A DNA stretch of 64,000 nucleotides, taken from NCBI GenBank assembly GCA_002325375.1, contig DCRZ01000009.1, forward strand, positions 32,026-96,025, given 5' to 3'. The number at the start of each line of letters is the position of its first letter. Positions within the stretch are counted from its first letter, which is position 1. The position numbers were made by a program, and so were the translations under genes. Of the stretch, positions 14,949 through 24,656 are shown piece by piece. Origin of the DNA: Rhodospirillaceae bacterium UBA1479 (GTDB lineage Bacteria > Pseudomonadota > Alphaproteobacteria > Rhodospirillales > Casp-alpha2). Below the pieces are notes generated by a model, which ran no database searches, was not told where the DNA came from, and worked only from the letters and a program-made list of their open reading frames with translations.

Positions 14949-16874
14949 GTGAATAACGGATTCGTGTTTCGTATTCAGCGGAGCGGTTTACCAGTTGTGG
15001 CGTTGGCTGCCTTCCTTAGTGGATGCCAGACCTTGAATTTCGACACCTCGGCAACCGTATCGTCCGGAGACGAGAGAACAAACCTGTCGGCGCAAATGTC
15101 GCAGCCGCGCGAGCTTGTTGCATTGATCAGGGAGGGCGAGCAGGCGCTTCGGGACAAGGACCTGGATAAGGCGCAGCGCCTGTTCAGCGGCGCGCTCAAA
15201 CTTGATATCACCAACGCGGATCTGCAGTTTCTCAACGGCCTAGCCTATCACCTGATCGGCATTTCCAAGGATCGGTCCAAGCTGGAATTGGCCGAACAGG
15301 GGCTGCTGCTTGCGCTCAAGTTCGACCCTAGCCATCTCGCGGCGCGCTATCAGTTGGGCCTGCTTTACATGGATCAACGCCGCTACGCCCTGGCTCAGGG
15401 GCATCTTGCCGCCGTTGCCCTACACCGGCCGAGCGATGCCGCTCTGCTGTACAATCTGGCGGCCAGTTCATATTACAGCCACGATCCGCAAATGGCGGAA
15501 GCGGCCTTGAATCAAATGGCCAAGATCTCGCCGGAAGCGGCGGCCGACCCCGATATTCTGTGGGCCCAGGCCCTGGTCAAGGCGGCGCTTAACGACAACG
15601 AGGCCGCGAAGGATTACCTGCAATCCTTCCGCGACAAGGATGCGCCGGGCGATCAGGTGAAACAGCTTGAACGGCGGCTTTATTCTTGGCGCGGGTTCTA
15701 CGAGCACGACGCCAAGATCATCCCGGCTCAGTTCGGTCAGCAAAACCCTTATGGCGCGCCGTCCGGTCAGAGCAATCCCTACGGGTCGCCGACCAGCCCT
15801 TACGGCAGCGCCCCCGCCAATCCTTATGGGGCGGATTCCGGGGCGGGTATCGCGCCGGGCACCGCCACGGGGGGGCTGCAGAACGATTCCAGCATGGTCG
15901 TCGTCGATGTCGTCATCATCGGCACCCAGGAAGACGTGCGCCAAACCCGGGGCATCAATCTTCTGAACGGCTTGCAGCTTCAGTTCGGCAACCCGACGAC
16001 TGGCGCCTATGGTTTCGGCTGGTCGCGCAACAACATCAACGACAAGATCGACAGCGGCCTCGACGAGAACACGCGGACGATCACCAATCAGATCGGCATT
16101 CCCGCCGTGACCTATTCGTTGAACATCGCGAACTCGGCCGATTCGGAAAATGAAATCCTGGCCAAGCCCAGCTTGGTCGCCCAATCGGGCCGGACGTCCG
16201 AATTCTTCTCAGGCACGGAAATCCTGGCTGCCGCCGTTTCCGGCGGCGATGGGGATTCGGTCTCCGTGCAGAAAGAGGTCGGGGTCAAATTGGCGGTGAC
16301 GCCGGAAATTCTCGAAGACGACTTCCTGCGCCTGCATGTGGTCGCGGAACGGACCTTCTTGACCGATCCGGCAAGTTCCGTGCTGTTTGAATTCCGTCTC
16401 GACACTACGAAGACCAACGTCAATTCGACGGTCACCATGCGGTTCGGCGAAACCCTGATTTTGGGCGGGCTGAGCGAGCGTGAAACGTCGAATTCCAAGG
16501 ACGGCGTGCCGGGGCTGATGGATATTCCGGGCATCAGTCTGTTGTTTTCAGAGCGTTCAAAGCGCCACTTCGAACGTTCGATCCTGATTCTACTGACGCC
16601 CAGGCGCCCGCAATATACCCGCCAGGCGGAAGACAACCGTGCGAAAACCCGCGAACGCCTGAGCGACCTTGAACGCGATCTGGAACGTTTGGCCAAACGC
16701 CACGAAGATTGGTTCACCCCGCGTCCGACATTCAATCAGATCATCGATAACTTGAAAAAACGCGAGTTTTTCGAGGAATTCCGGTCGGGCGATTTCCGCC
16801 TCAGGGCTTGGAACGAAGACCCCAGAAATCTCGAACATATCGCCAGCATCCAAAAACGATTGGCGAATAATTAG
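14949..16874 (+). CDS. TPR-containing secretin lipoprotein
   Basis: Outer-membrane channel protein of about 641 residues. A GTG at 14949 gives a lipoprotein signal (RIQRSGLPVVALAAFLSGCQ, lipobox LSGC); a TTG at 14889 is an alternative. Residues about 60-260 (from the GTG) are TPR-like helical repeats (EQALRDKDLDKAQRLFSGAL, ALLYNLAASSYYSHD). A linker with five NPYG/SPYG repeats follows. The C-terminal half is a secretin core: ENEILAKPSLVAQSG, VGVKLAVTPEILEDD, TVTMRFGETLILGGL and the gate signature VPGLMDIPGISLLFSE. The usual string of N0/N1 domains is largely replaced by the TPR part. No other type II, III, IV pilus or Tad genes are present. Confidence 0.85.
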   Translation: MNNGFVFRIQRSGLPVVALAAFLSGCQTLNFDTSATVSSGDERTNLSAQMSQPRELVALIREGEQALRDKDLDKAQRLFSGALKLDITNADLQFLNGLAYHLIGISKDRSKLELAEQGLLLALKFDPSHLAARYQLGLLYMDQRRYALAQGHLAAVALHRPSDAALLYNLAASSYYSHDPQMAEAALNQMAKISPEAAADPDILWAQALVKAALNDNEAAKDYLQSFRDKDAPGDQVKQLERRLYSWRGFYEHDAKIIPAQFGQQNPYGAPSGQSNPYGSPTSPYGSAPANPYGADSGAGIAPGTATGGLQNDSSMVVVDVVIIGTQEDVRQTRGINLLNGLQLQFGNPTTGAYGFGWSRNNINDKIDSGLDENTRTITNQIGIPAVTYSLNIANSADSENEILAKPSLVAQSGRTSEFFSGTEILAAAVSGGDGDSVSVQKEVGVKLAVTPEILEDDFLRLHVVAERTFLTDPASSVLFEFRLDTTKTNVNSTVTMRFGETLILGGLSERETSNSKDGVPGLMDIPGISLLFSERSKRHFERSILILLTPRRPQYTRQAEDNRAKTRERLSDLERDLERLAKRHEDWFTPRPTFNQIIDNLKKREFFEEFRSGDFRLRAWNEDPRNLEHIASIQKRLANN

Positions 16875-16957
16875 AAACTATATCGTCTCTGAGCGGTGGG
16901 ACGCATGGACCCCCATCCGACGCGAATGCCTGCGATCGATCAGGGAGGTCATGGATT

Positions 16958-19618
16958 GTGATGGTGAAGAACGTTTTTCTGCGCAGGATGGCCTGTGCGG
17001 TCCTACTATTGACGTTGCTGCCGATAGCCGGCGGCGGCCCCGCGACAGGACAGTCGCCGGGCAGCAGCGCACCGCCGGCCGGTGAAACGGTCAAGGCGAC
17101 CTGGACGCAGATCCCCGGCCGCGCCAAGGATCTGTCGATCAATGCCGCTGCCATGGCTTATGCCGTGGGGGATGACGGCGTTGCACTACGGTGGCGGGCG
17201 GTCAGCCAGAAATGGTCCAGGATGTCGGGGGCCTTCGTGCGCATTACCGCGGCCGAAGGCAACCGGCCCTGGGGGGTGACCGAAGACGGCAACGTCATGC
17301 GCTTCAACGGCCTGTGGTGGGAGCCGAAAGGCGACAAGGTCGCCGACGTGGCCGGTGACGCGGTCGGCAACATCTATATCGCCCGGATTTCCGGCATGGT
17401 CGAAAAGTGGGAGCCCCTGTCGCAAAGCTGGAAGCCCGTGCCGGGACAACTGGCGCGGCGCATTGCTCTCGATATCCGGGGCAAGCCGTGGATCGTCACA
17501 CCCAAGGGTCAGATCATGCGCTGGGAAGACGGCGCCTGGATCGGCCTGCCGGGCATTGCCCGTGATATCGCGCTTGGCGCCGATGGTTCGGCCGTCATTG
17601 TCGACGGCAATGGGCAGTTGCGGAAACTGCGCATGTCGCCCGTGCGTTGGGTGCCTTACGAGGGGGTCACCGATGTCGCCGCCGCGGGGCTTACCCCCAA
17701 TGGCGGTCCCTGGGTGGCCTTGGGCGACGGGCGCATCTTCGCCACCGTGCTGATCCGCGATCAGGTGCCGCTGACCGAGGAAGAAAACAAAGACAAGGCG
17801 GAAACGCCGCATGCGCCGGTGCCTCAGGCGCCGCTGGCGCAGGCACAACCGGTCATCGCGCCGAAGATCACGGCAAGCAACGTGCAGGCCACGACAAACA
17901 CGGCCACGGAAAGCACCGCGCCGGACGCCAAGGCGGACGCGCCGACCGCCCAATCCATCGGCACCTCGGGCAGCGGCTCGGGCACGGGTAACAAGTCCAA
18001 TTCCAACAGCAATTCCGTGTCGCCCGGCGGCGGTGGTGGAACCAGCGACCCAGCCGCCAGCACGACGAACGAGAAACTGGAATTCGTCGATACGCGCGGC
18101 ACCGCCCAGCAGATCGCCATCGGCCGCGACGGCAGCGTGTTCGCGCTGGATACCAGCGGTGGGATCACGCGGTGGAGCAATACCCGGGGTGCGTTCGAAA
18201 GCTTTCCCGGCCAGTTGGCGCGCATCGCCGTGGACAGCCAGGGAAACCCCTGGGGGGTGACTAGCGTCGGCCGCGTGTTCCGCCACGATGGCACGGCCTG
18301 GGTTCAGGTCCAGGGGGTGACCGCGTCGGATATCTCGATCGGCGGCAAGGACGATATCGTGCTGTTCGCCAATGCCGACGGCATCTTGTCCCGCCTCGAC
18401 ATGGCGACGGGCAAGACCAGCAATGTCCCCGGTTTAGGCGTTCAGGTCGCCGCCGGGCCGGACGGCACGCCCTGGACCATCAGCAAGGACCATATTGCCC
18501 AGCGTTGCGGCAAAAGCCCCTGTACCCCCCTTTTTCAGTTGGCGCGCAGCATCGCGGTGGGGCCTGACGGCACGGTGTTCCTGGTCAACACCAATGACCT
18601 TTTGATGCGCAAGCGCCCGTCCGACAAGAAATTCTCCCAGGTCCTGGTGCCGGGCCACACGCCCGCCGCCGTCGCCGTCGGCCCCAATGGTTTCCCTTGG
18701 GTGGTGACGAGCGCGCGCAAGGTCCTGGCGACCCGCTACTTCGAACGCAACGAGGCCGGTGATCGGGTCCTGGCCCAGAAGTCGAGCGGTAATACCACGG
18801 GTAGCGGCACGACCGCGGCCGTCGTCTCGTCCCAGAGCGCCAGCGCCTTCACCTTCACCAAGAACCTGAAGTTCGACAAGTACAAGTCGAGCGACGCCGA
18901 AGCCAGCATGGGCATGCTGTCGGATGTCCATGCCGGGCATACGGGCGCGGTCTACATTTCGGGTGACACGGGGGTGTTCAAGTTCAACACCAAGACCAAG
19001 AAGTTCGAGGCCTTGGACAAGGCTTTCTCCAATTCCTCCCTGGCCGATGTGGGCGAGGATGAAAGCGGTACTCTGTGGGCGTTAAGCGAGATCGCGCCTG
19101 CGCGTGTCTACCGTCTCAAGGGAACGCAGGAAAAAACCTATTACGTCATCAATTCCACCGACACCAACACGCCGCGCAACATGGCGGTCGCGGCGGACGG
19201 CACGGTTTACGTGGCCGTCGGCGCCCAGCTTTACAAGATGGAAGCCGGCAAAAGCGTGTTCAAACAGATCGAAAGCAGCGACATTTTCTTTGTTCATCTG
19301 GGCGCCGGCGGTGATCTATGGATTCTGAACCAGTCGTCCGAGGTGCAGCAGTATACGGGCTCCAAGTTCGAAAACCGGCCCAAGGGCACGGCCCAGAAGG
19401 CGCAGGACCTGGGTGTCGGTGCGGACGGTTCGGTGTATGTCCTGGATCACTCGACATCCCTTCTGAAGAAATGGAATGCGTCCAATGGGCGGTTCGACGA
19501 CGTCAACATCACCCAAGCCATGCACGCAGTCACCGTGACCATCGAAGGCCGCCCGTGGATCGTCAACACCTCCGGCGATATTACCTCCTCGGGCGACATC
19601 TGGCGCGCCAAAGACTGA
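16958..19618 (+). CDS. Exported tectonin-repeat beta-propeller protein
   Basis: Protein of 886 residues with a signal peptide (about 1-32, MACAVLLLTLLPIAGGG..ATGQ). Three propeller regions (about 45-270, 375-600, 640-886) are built from repeats of the form W-x-Q-I-P-G-R-A-x-D-[LI], A-[VI]-G-x-D-G-x-[VA]-x-x-[WL], PWGVTxxGxVxR and PWIVxxxGxIxR. A serine/glycine/asparagine-rich linker at about 328-367 separates the first two. The GTG at 16958 follows GGGAGG; ATG 16961 is an alternative. It starts 83 nt after the secretin gene on the same strand, so it is probably co-expressed and may be secreted through or anchored by it. It shares the W-x-Q-I-P-G-R-A motif with the 977-residue protein 6 kb upstream. 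Confidence 0.85.
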   Translation: MMVKNVFLRRMACAVLLLTLLPIAGGGPATGQSPGSSAPPAGETVKATWTQIPGRAKDLSINAAAMAYAVGDDGVALRWRAVSQKWSRMSGAFVRITAAEGNRPWGVTEDGNVMRFNGLWWEPKGDKVADVAGDAVGNIYIARISGMVEKWEPLSQSWKPVPGQLARRIALDIRGKPWIVTPKGQIMRWEDGAWIGLPGIARDIALGADGSAVIVDGNGQLRKLRMSPVRWVPYEGVTDVAAAGLTPNGGPWVALGDGRIFATVLIRDQVPLTEEENKDKAETPHAPVPQAPLAQAQPVIAPKITASNVQATTNTATESTAPDAKADAPTAQSIGTSGSGSGTGNKSNSNSNSVSPGGGGGTSDPAASTTNEKLEFVDTRGTAQQIAIGRDGSVFALDTSGGITRWSNTRGAFESFPGQLARIAVDSQGNPWGVTSVGRVFRHDGTAWVQVQGVTASDISIGGKDDIVLFANADGILSRLDMATGKTSNVPGLGVQVAAGPDGTPWTISKDHIAQRCGKSPCTPLFQLARSIAVGPDGTVFLVNTNDLLMRKRPSDKKFSQVLVPGHTPAAVAVGPNGFPWVVTSARKVLATRYFERNEAGDRVLAQKSSGNTTGSGTTAAVVSSQSASAFTFTKNLKFDKYKSSDAEASMGMLSDVHAGHTGAVYISGDTGVFKFNTKTKKFEALDKAFSNSSLADVGEDESGTLWALSEIAPARVYRLKGTQEKTYYVINSTDTNTPRNMAVAADGTVYVAVGAQLYKMEAGKSVFKQIESSDIFFVHLGAGGDLWILNQSSEVQQYTGSKFENRPKGTAQKAQDLGVGADGSVYVLDHSTSLLKKWNASNGRFDDVNITQAMHAVTVTIEGRPWIVNTSGDITSSGDIWRAKD

Positions 19619-19630
19619 TCCGCCAACCGG

Positions 19631-20980
19631 TCAGCTGCGCAGCCGCAACAGGGTCCAGAAGCCTGCCGGCGCCAAGGCCAGACCGGTGAACAGAACGATC
19701 AGCAGGATGAACCCGGGCGTCAGGTCCGGGACCGGGGCAAGCGTCTCCGACGCGATTTGCGCGCGCTGCTGTTGAGCCAATCCGAAGGCCAGGGTTCCCT
19801 GGATGGCCGCCACGATCACGGCGACCGTCGGCAGGATGGCGGCGAGCGCCGCCCATGGGCGCGGCCGGACGCGGTCATTATCCCGGCGACGCAGCCACAT
19901 GCCGTACATGCCCGCCAGAATACCGCCCGAAAGAAGAAGGCCCGTCATCAGCCAGATGATGCGGGTCACCAGACCACCCCAGGTGCCGAAGTGCAACGGG
20001 TCGGCGGTTTCGACCCAACGGTCGAAGGCGTCCAGATCCGTCGCCCGGCGAAGCGCCAGAACATCGCCCGTATAGGGATTAAGATGGACCTGATTGGCGC
20101 GCGCGCGGACCAACCAGGCTTCGGCCTGACCTTGGAAGATCAGGGAGGCGCCCATGCGGCGGGGCAGGGTCACCAAGGTGGTGTCGAGTGTCGGATAGGC
20201 CCGCCAGGCCAGCGCCTGAGCCTGATCCAGGTCGAGCACCTTTGGGGACGGCGGCAGGCTTTTGATCGCCGCCGCCGAAAGACGGGCGGGCTTGGCGTCC
20301 TCGGTCAGGACCTCTGCCTTGTGCAGCCCCCATTCGGCCAGATACCAGACCCCGGTGACGGAGAGCACCACGGCGACGACCAGGGACCAGGTGCCCGCAA
20401 AACGGTGCAGGTCCGACCACAGAACACCGCGCCCCTGGTCGACCCGCAGGCGGACCAGCGCCCGCCACCACCGCTTGATGGACAACAGGCCCGTCACGGC
20501 CGAGATCAGCAGGACCAGCCCCAAGGGGCCGACAATGAGGATGCCGTGCAGACCTTGGACCGAGGGCACGATGTAGAACTGTTTGTGCAACAGGCGGAAG
20601 AAGCTTTGCGCGTTGAAGGTGCTGCGCTGTCCCTGGACCCGGCCGCTGTAGGGGTCGACCAGCACCACGCGCAGGCCGCCAGCCACGTGGTGGATCAGAA
20701 CCCGGGCGGCCCAGTGGTCGCCCCGAGGCGCGGCGATCCGCCGGATCGCGACATCGGGATAGGCTTGCCGGACGCTGTCGTGAATTTTCTGCCACGACAG
20801 GGCCTTTCGTTCCGCCGTCGGCGGCGGGTCCACCCGATAGGCCGGATCGGTCAGCCAGGTCAGCTCGGGCCCGAACACGGCGATGGTTCCCGACAGGCAC
20901 AACACGAAGGCCAGCAGGCCCAGGTTGAGCCCAAGCCAGGAATGGACCCGGTAAAGGGACTTGCGCGTGCCGCCGGTCAA
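19631..20980 (-). CDS. PepSY-associated membrane protein (ferrisiderophore reductase-like)
   Basis: Inner-membrane protein of 449 residues with the classic PepSY-TM layout: an N-terminal helix (RVHSWLGLNLGLLAFVLCLSGTIAVF), a periplasmic loop with HWAARVLIHHVAGG and DPYSG, helices in the middle (HGILIVGPLGLVLLISAVTGLL and DLHRFAGTWSLVVAVVLSVTGVWYLAE) and more at the C-terminus. Paired histidines on the helices could bind heme, as in FoxB/PiuB-type proteins that reduce iron from siderophores. The start is 16 nt after the receptor gene on the same strand, so both form one operon. Confidence 0.85.
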   Translation of the reverse strand: MTGGTRKSLYRVHSWLGLNLGLLAFVLCLSGTIAVFGPELTWLTDPAYRVDPPPTAERKALSWQKIHDSVRQAYPDVAIRRIAAPRGDHWAARVLIHHVAGGLRVVLVDPYSGRVQGQRSTFNAQSFFRLLHKQFYIVPSVQGLHGILIVGPLGLVLLISAVTGLLSIKRWWRALVRLRVDQGRGVLWSDLHRFAGTWSLVVAVVLSVTGVWYLAEWGLHKAEVLTEDAKPARLSAAAIKSLPPSPKVLDLDQAQALAWRAYPTLDTTLVTLPRRMGASLIFQGQAEAWLVRARANQVHLNPYTGDVLALRRATDLDAFDRWVETADPLHFGTWGGLVTRIIWLMTGLLLSGGILAGMYGMWLRRRDNDRVRPRPWAALAAILPTVAVIVAAIQGTLAFGLAQQQRAQIASETLAPVPDLTPGFILLIVLFTGLALAPAGFWTLLRLRS

Positions 20981-20996
20981 GGCCTCGGCCGTGCCG

Positions 20997-23432
20997 TCAG
21001 AACGTCATGGACAGGCGGCCCAGAACGGTCAGCGGCTCACCCGGATGGACGATCGCCTGGTTCGATGCGCGTTCGTAGAAGTGCTTGTCGAACAGGTTGT
21101 AGACGTTGAGATTCAGGGTCATCGACCGCCATGTGTATTTGGCGCCCAGGTCGGCGACCCAATAGGAATCGAGGATGTAGGCGGTGTCGAATTGGGTCCG
21201 GTTGTCGCTCACGTAACGCACACCACCGCCAAGCGACAGGCCGCCGAGGGCGGTATCCTTGGGGAAGTCGTAGGAGGCCCAGAGCCGCGCCTTGTGAACC
21301 GGAACGTTGCCGAGGCGTTGGCCGATTTGCGACGTGTCTTCCGGGTTATCCAGGGTCTGCGATTGGGTATAGGAGTAGGAGCCGATCAGGTTCACGCCGG
21401 CGATGGGGGTGCCCGACAGGTCGAGCTCGAAGCCTTCGGCCTTCTGGCTGACGCCGGGAATGTAGCGGATGTCACCGGTGGCGTCCTGATGGGCGGAATC
21501 GACCACGCCGACGTTTTCCTTTTTCAGATAGAACACCGACGCCGTTGCCGAGAACCGCTTGTCCGGGGTTTCCGCCTTGACGCCGATTTCCAGCTGTTCG
21601 CCCGTTTCCGGGGCAAGCGGATTGTCGTTGACGTCGAGGACCGAGTTGCCCTGGGGTTCGAACGACTGTGCTGCGCTGGCGTAGACGGAATAGGCATCGC
21701 TCAGCTGATAGAGAGAGCCGACGCGGAAGGTGAAATCGGAGGCATGAACGGCGCGTGCCTTGACGCCGTCGGTTTCGCTCTCGCCCTTGACGAAATCGAA
21801 GCGTCCGCCGACCAGGACCTTCAGGCGTCCGTCTTCCAGCATGGACATTTGGTTCTGACCATAGAATGACAGGCGCCGGTTATGGGCGCGGATCGACTGT
21901 TTGGGCTGCGACGACGGCGGGGTGTAATTGATCACGGGGTTGTCGGAAATCGCGACGTTGGACGTGTTCTCGCGAAATCGCAGGAAGTCCGAGATTTCCC
22001 ACGAAAATTCGGAGCCGAACAGCAAGGTGTGGTCGATGCCGGCGGTGTTGAACTTGCTTTGCAGGTCGGCCACGGCCTGGACTTCGTCGTCCGTGCGGTC
22101 CTCGTTCTGATAGCGCAGGCGGATAACCTCGGCCCCTACGGTGCCGATCACGTTGCGCGGGCGCAGGGATTCGTTTTCCGCATGGGCGCGGTGGAACGAT
22201 AGTTGATGGCGCAGTGTGACGGCGTCCGAAAAATCGTGGCTCAACTGGTAGCTGGCCGAATAGTCGCGGATGTCGCGGCCGTCGAGCGATGCCAGGTTGA
22301 AGGACGTGCTGTCGGACACCAACTGCTCGCCGTTGAAGCCGATGGGAACACCCGTGTCATAGGGCTGCTTCTCGCGGGTATAGCCCAGCTCGAACAAAAC
22401 CTCCGTGCCCTCGCGGGGGGTCCACAACAGGGTCGGCGCGGCGGTGACGCGGTCCAGATGCATGCCGTCGCGGAACGAGCCTTCGTCCGTATAGGCCAGA
22501 TTGGCGCGGTACAGCAGGGAGCCGTCGGCGGTCAGGGGGCCGGTCAGGTCGGCGGTCGTGCGGTAATGGTCGTAACTGCCGGCCTCGGCGTCGATGTCGT
22601 ATGCGGCGGTCGCCTGGGGGCGTTTGGTGACAACGTTGAGCATGCCGCCCGGCTCGATCGCGCCGTACAGGATCGAGGCCGGACCCTTGAGAACCTCGAC
22701 GCGCTCCACGTTGACAAGGTCGACCGTGCCGACGTTGGTCGCGCGCAATCCGTTGCGCCGCAGGACCGAGGATTCGAAGCCGCGGATGAAGGGCAGGACC
22801 TCCGACTGTGCGTTCAGGGTATTGCCGGCCTGGACCACGCCGCTGACGTTTTCGTAGACGTCCTTCAGGTTCTGCGCGCCCTGGTCCTTGATGATCTGGC
22901 GGGGGACGACCTGGATCGACGCCGGGGTTTCGGAAATCGGCGTATCGGTCTTGGTCGCGGTGGCGCTGCGGGTCGCCCGGTATCCTTCGACCGGACCCCA
23001 GGCGCTTTCCCCCTGTCCCTCGACCGTGATCGGGCCGAGCACCATGGCGTCCGCGCCTTCGCCGGGTTTGGCCAGGGCGACGGTGCCGGGGCCGGTCGAT
23101 TGCCAGCTGACGCCCGTGCCGCCCAGCAGAATGCGCAGCGCCGCGGCGGGCGGCAGGTCGCCTGAAACCGGTTGCGAACGCAGGCCCTTGGTCAGGCCCG
23201 CGGGATAGGAGAATTGCCAGCCGGATTGACGTCCGAAAGCCTTCAGGGCTTCGGCCAGGGGTTGCGACGTGATGTCGAAGCGGCGCGTGGCATCGGCCGG
23301 CGCCTGGGCGAATTCGGCGGCACCCAAGCGGTCCGGGGTTTCCGCCGCTGCCGGGCCGCCCACATGAATCACGATACCGGTGGCCAGAAAACCGGCCATA
23401 AGCAGCCCGCTGCTGCGGCTTGTCGTCGTCAT
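20997..23432 (-). CDS. TonB-dependent siderophore receptor with STN signalling domain (module 1)
   Basis: Outer-membrane receptor of 811 residues. A signal peptide is followed by an STN domain at about 50-125 (RFDITSQPLAEALKAFGRQSG... SGDLPPAAALRILLGGTG), which signals to FecR. The TonB box is probably ITVEG. The plug contains SETPASIQVVPRQIIKDQG and RVEVLKGPASILYGAIEPGG, and the barrel ends in LSMTF with a terminal Phe. Length fits FoxA/FpvA-type transducers. It lies downstream of its sigma/FecR pair and upstream of a PepSY reductase. The siderophore is not predictable; the SETPASIQV plug is common in hydroxamate receptors. Confidence 0.92.
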   Translation of the reverse strand: MTTTSRSSGLLMAGFLATGIVIHVGGPAAAETPDRLGAAEFAQAPADATRRFDITSQPLAEALKAFGRQSGWQFSYPAGLTKGLRSQPVSGDLPPAAALRILLGGTGVSWQSTGPGTVALAKPGEGADAMVLGPITVEGQGESAWGPVEGYRATRSATATKTDTPISETPASIQVVPRQIIKDQGAQNLKDVYENVSGVVQAGNTLNAQSEVLPFIRGFESSVLRRNGLRATNVGTVDLVNVERVEVLKGPASILYGAIEPGGMLNVVTKRPQATAAYDIDAEAGSYDHYRTTADLTGPLTADGSLLYRANLAYTDEGSFRDGMHLDRVTAAPTLLWTPREGTEVLFELGYTREKQPYDTGVPIGFNGEQLVSDSTSFNLASLDGRDIRDYSASYQLSHDFSDAVTLRHQLSFHRAHAENESLRPRNVIGTVGAEVIRLRYQNEDRTDDEVQAVADLQSKFNTAGIDHTLLFGSEFSWEISDFLRFRENTSNVAISDNPVINYTPPSSQPKQSIRAHNRRLSFYGQNQMSMLEDGRLKVLVGGRFDFVKGESETDGVKARAVHASDFTFRVGSLYQLSDAYSVYASAAQSFEPQGNSVLDVNDNPLAPETGEQLEIGVKAETPDKRFSATASVFYLKKENVGVVDSAHQDATGDIRYIPGVSQKAEGFELDLSGTPIAGVNLIGSYSYTQSQTLDNPEDTSQIGQRLGNVPVHKARLWASYDFPKDTALGGLSLGGGVRYVSDNRTQFDTAYILDSYWVADLGAKYTWRSMTLNLNVYNLFDKHFYERASNQAIVHPGEPLTVLGRLSMTF

Positions 23433-23459
23433 CTTCGATTACACCTTTGCGCCCATTTC

Positions 23460-23490
23460 ATAATTATGCGAATGCGATTTAATAGCATTC
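23460..23490 (-). promoter_or_regulatory. Promoter region of receptor 1, with dyads
   Basis: Between the FecR stop and the receptor start, a CATAATTATG palindrome (23460-23469) is followed by an inverted repeat GAATGC-N9-GCATTC (23470-23475 and 23485-23490). This AT-rich stretch is where a FecI-type promoter and iron control would be expected. The palindrome core is shared with 13564-13573. Confidence 0.4.
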
Positions 23491-23545
23491 ATATTAAGGA
23501 CGGACGGTGCGGGGGAATTTGAACAAATATATCCGTGAAGATCGA

Positions 23546-24532
23546 TCAGGCGGGGCTGACCAGCAAAACCCAGGGACTGAGCGCGCGGACCCGTCCACCC
23601 TGTGACCGGGCCACGGAGCGGGCGGCCTGGTCGGGCCGGGTCAGATCGAACGAGCCGCTGACCCGGTGGCGACCGAACGCCGCATCACCCAACAGAATGA
23701 CGCCCCGGTGGTAGCGGTCCAGTTCGGCGAGAACCTGGGAAATGGACCAGTCTTCGACCTCCAGCCGGCCGTCGCGCCAGGCGGTATCGGTGCCGGGAAC
23801 AATGTCGGCCCGCCGTACCGCGCGGGTCGTCAGGTCGATGCGCAGGCTGTCGCCGCCGACCAGGCCATCGGCCGGGGTCAGGCGTCGTCCTGCCATGCCG
23901 ACGGCCACGCGGCCATGTTCGACGGCGACGGAAACGCTGTCGTCGTCCAGGCGCAGGTCGAACCGGGTGCCGATAACCGTCACTTCGGCGGGGCCCGCCG
24001 TCACGGCGAACGGGCGGGCCGCGTCGCGGGTGATGTCGAAATAGGCCCGCCCGCCCAGCAGGGCGGCACGACGGTTTGGGCCGGTGAAATCAAGGCTGAT
24101 GGCCGTCGCCGTGTCCATGTGTACATGGGTGCCGTCTTCCAAGGTCACGGTGCGGAATTCGCCGGTCGCGGTGGAGATATCCGCGAACAGACGGCGAGGG
24201 GCACCCGTGCCGGCATAGAGCGCCAGTCCCGCCGCCATGGCGCCGGCGCCGGCCAGGACCTGTCGGCGGCTGGGTCGGGGGCCGGAACGGGCCGGGGACC
24301 GGCGGAAGGATGCCGGGGGCCTGTGGTCGGCCAGGGTCGGCTGCAGGTGGGGGGCGGTTTGCCAGGTGCGGCATATCTGTTCAAAGGCCTGGGCATGGGC
24401 CGTGTCGGCCTCGAGCCAGGTGCGCAGGGCCGCCGCCAGGGCCGGGTCGTCGGGGTTGGCCTCGGTCCGCATCAGCCAGTCGAAGGCGGCGTTCCAGATC
24501 GCGTCGTCGATGGGGTGGGGGGTGCCCGTCAT
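23546..24532 (-). CDS. FecR-type anti-sigma regulator with twin-arginine segment (module 1)
   Basis: Protein of 328 residues. The N-terminus (IDDAIWNAAFDWLMRTEANPDD) is the cytoplasmic sigma-binding DUF4880 domain. A membrane segment at about 90-115 is preceded by S-R-R-Q-V-L, matching the twin-arginine motif; Tat-dependent insertion is known for E. coli FecR. The periplasmic FecR domain has TLEDGTHVHMDTATAI and TVIGTRFDLRL, and the end resembles an STN fold that contacts the receptor. The ATG at 24532 was selected by family N-terminus; no good RBS is visible. It probably relays receptor occupancy to the sigma factor upstream. Confidence 0.88.
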   Translation of the reverse strand: MTGTPHPIDDAIWNAAFDWLMRTEANPDDPALAAALRTWLEADTAHAQAFEQICRTWQTAPHLQPTLADHRPPASFRRSPARSGPRPSRRQVLAGAGAMAAGLALYAGTGAPRRLFADISTATGEFRTVTLEDGTHVHMDTATAISLDFTGPNRRAALLGGRAYFDITRDAARPFAVTAGPAEVTVIGTRFDLRLDDDSVSVAVEHGRVAVGMAGRRLTPADGLVGGDSLRIDLTTRAVRRADIVPGTDTAWRDGRLEVEDWSISQVLAELDRYHRGVILLGDAAFGRHRVSGSFDLTRPDQAARSVARSQGGRVRALSPWVLLVSPA

Positions 24533-24656
24533 GGGGGGTCTCGGTCTCGTGTGCGGGCCCGGCGCGGGCGATTGCGGATGATGGCCGCCTATATACATAG
24601 ACGCTTGGTGGAGGCATTCGTGAACAGGGAAAGTTGCGGGATGCGGTGGAACCCGT

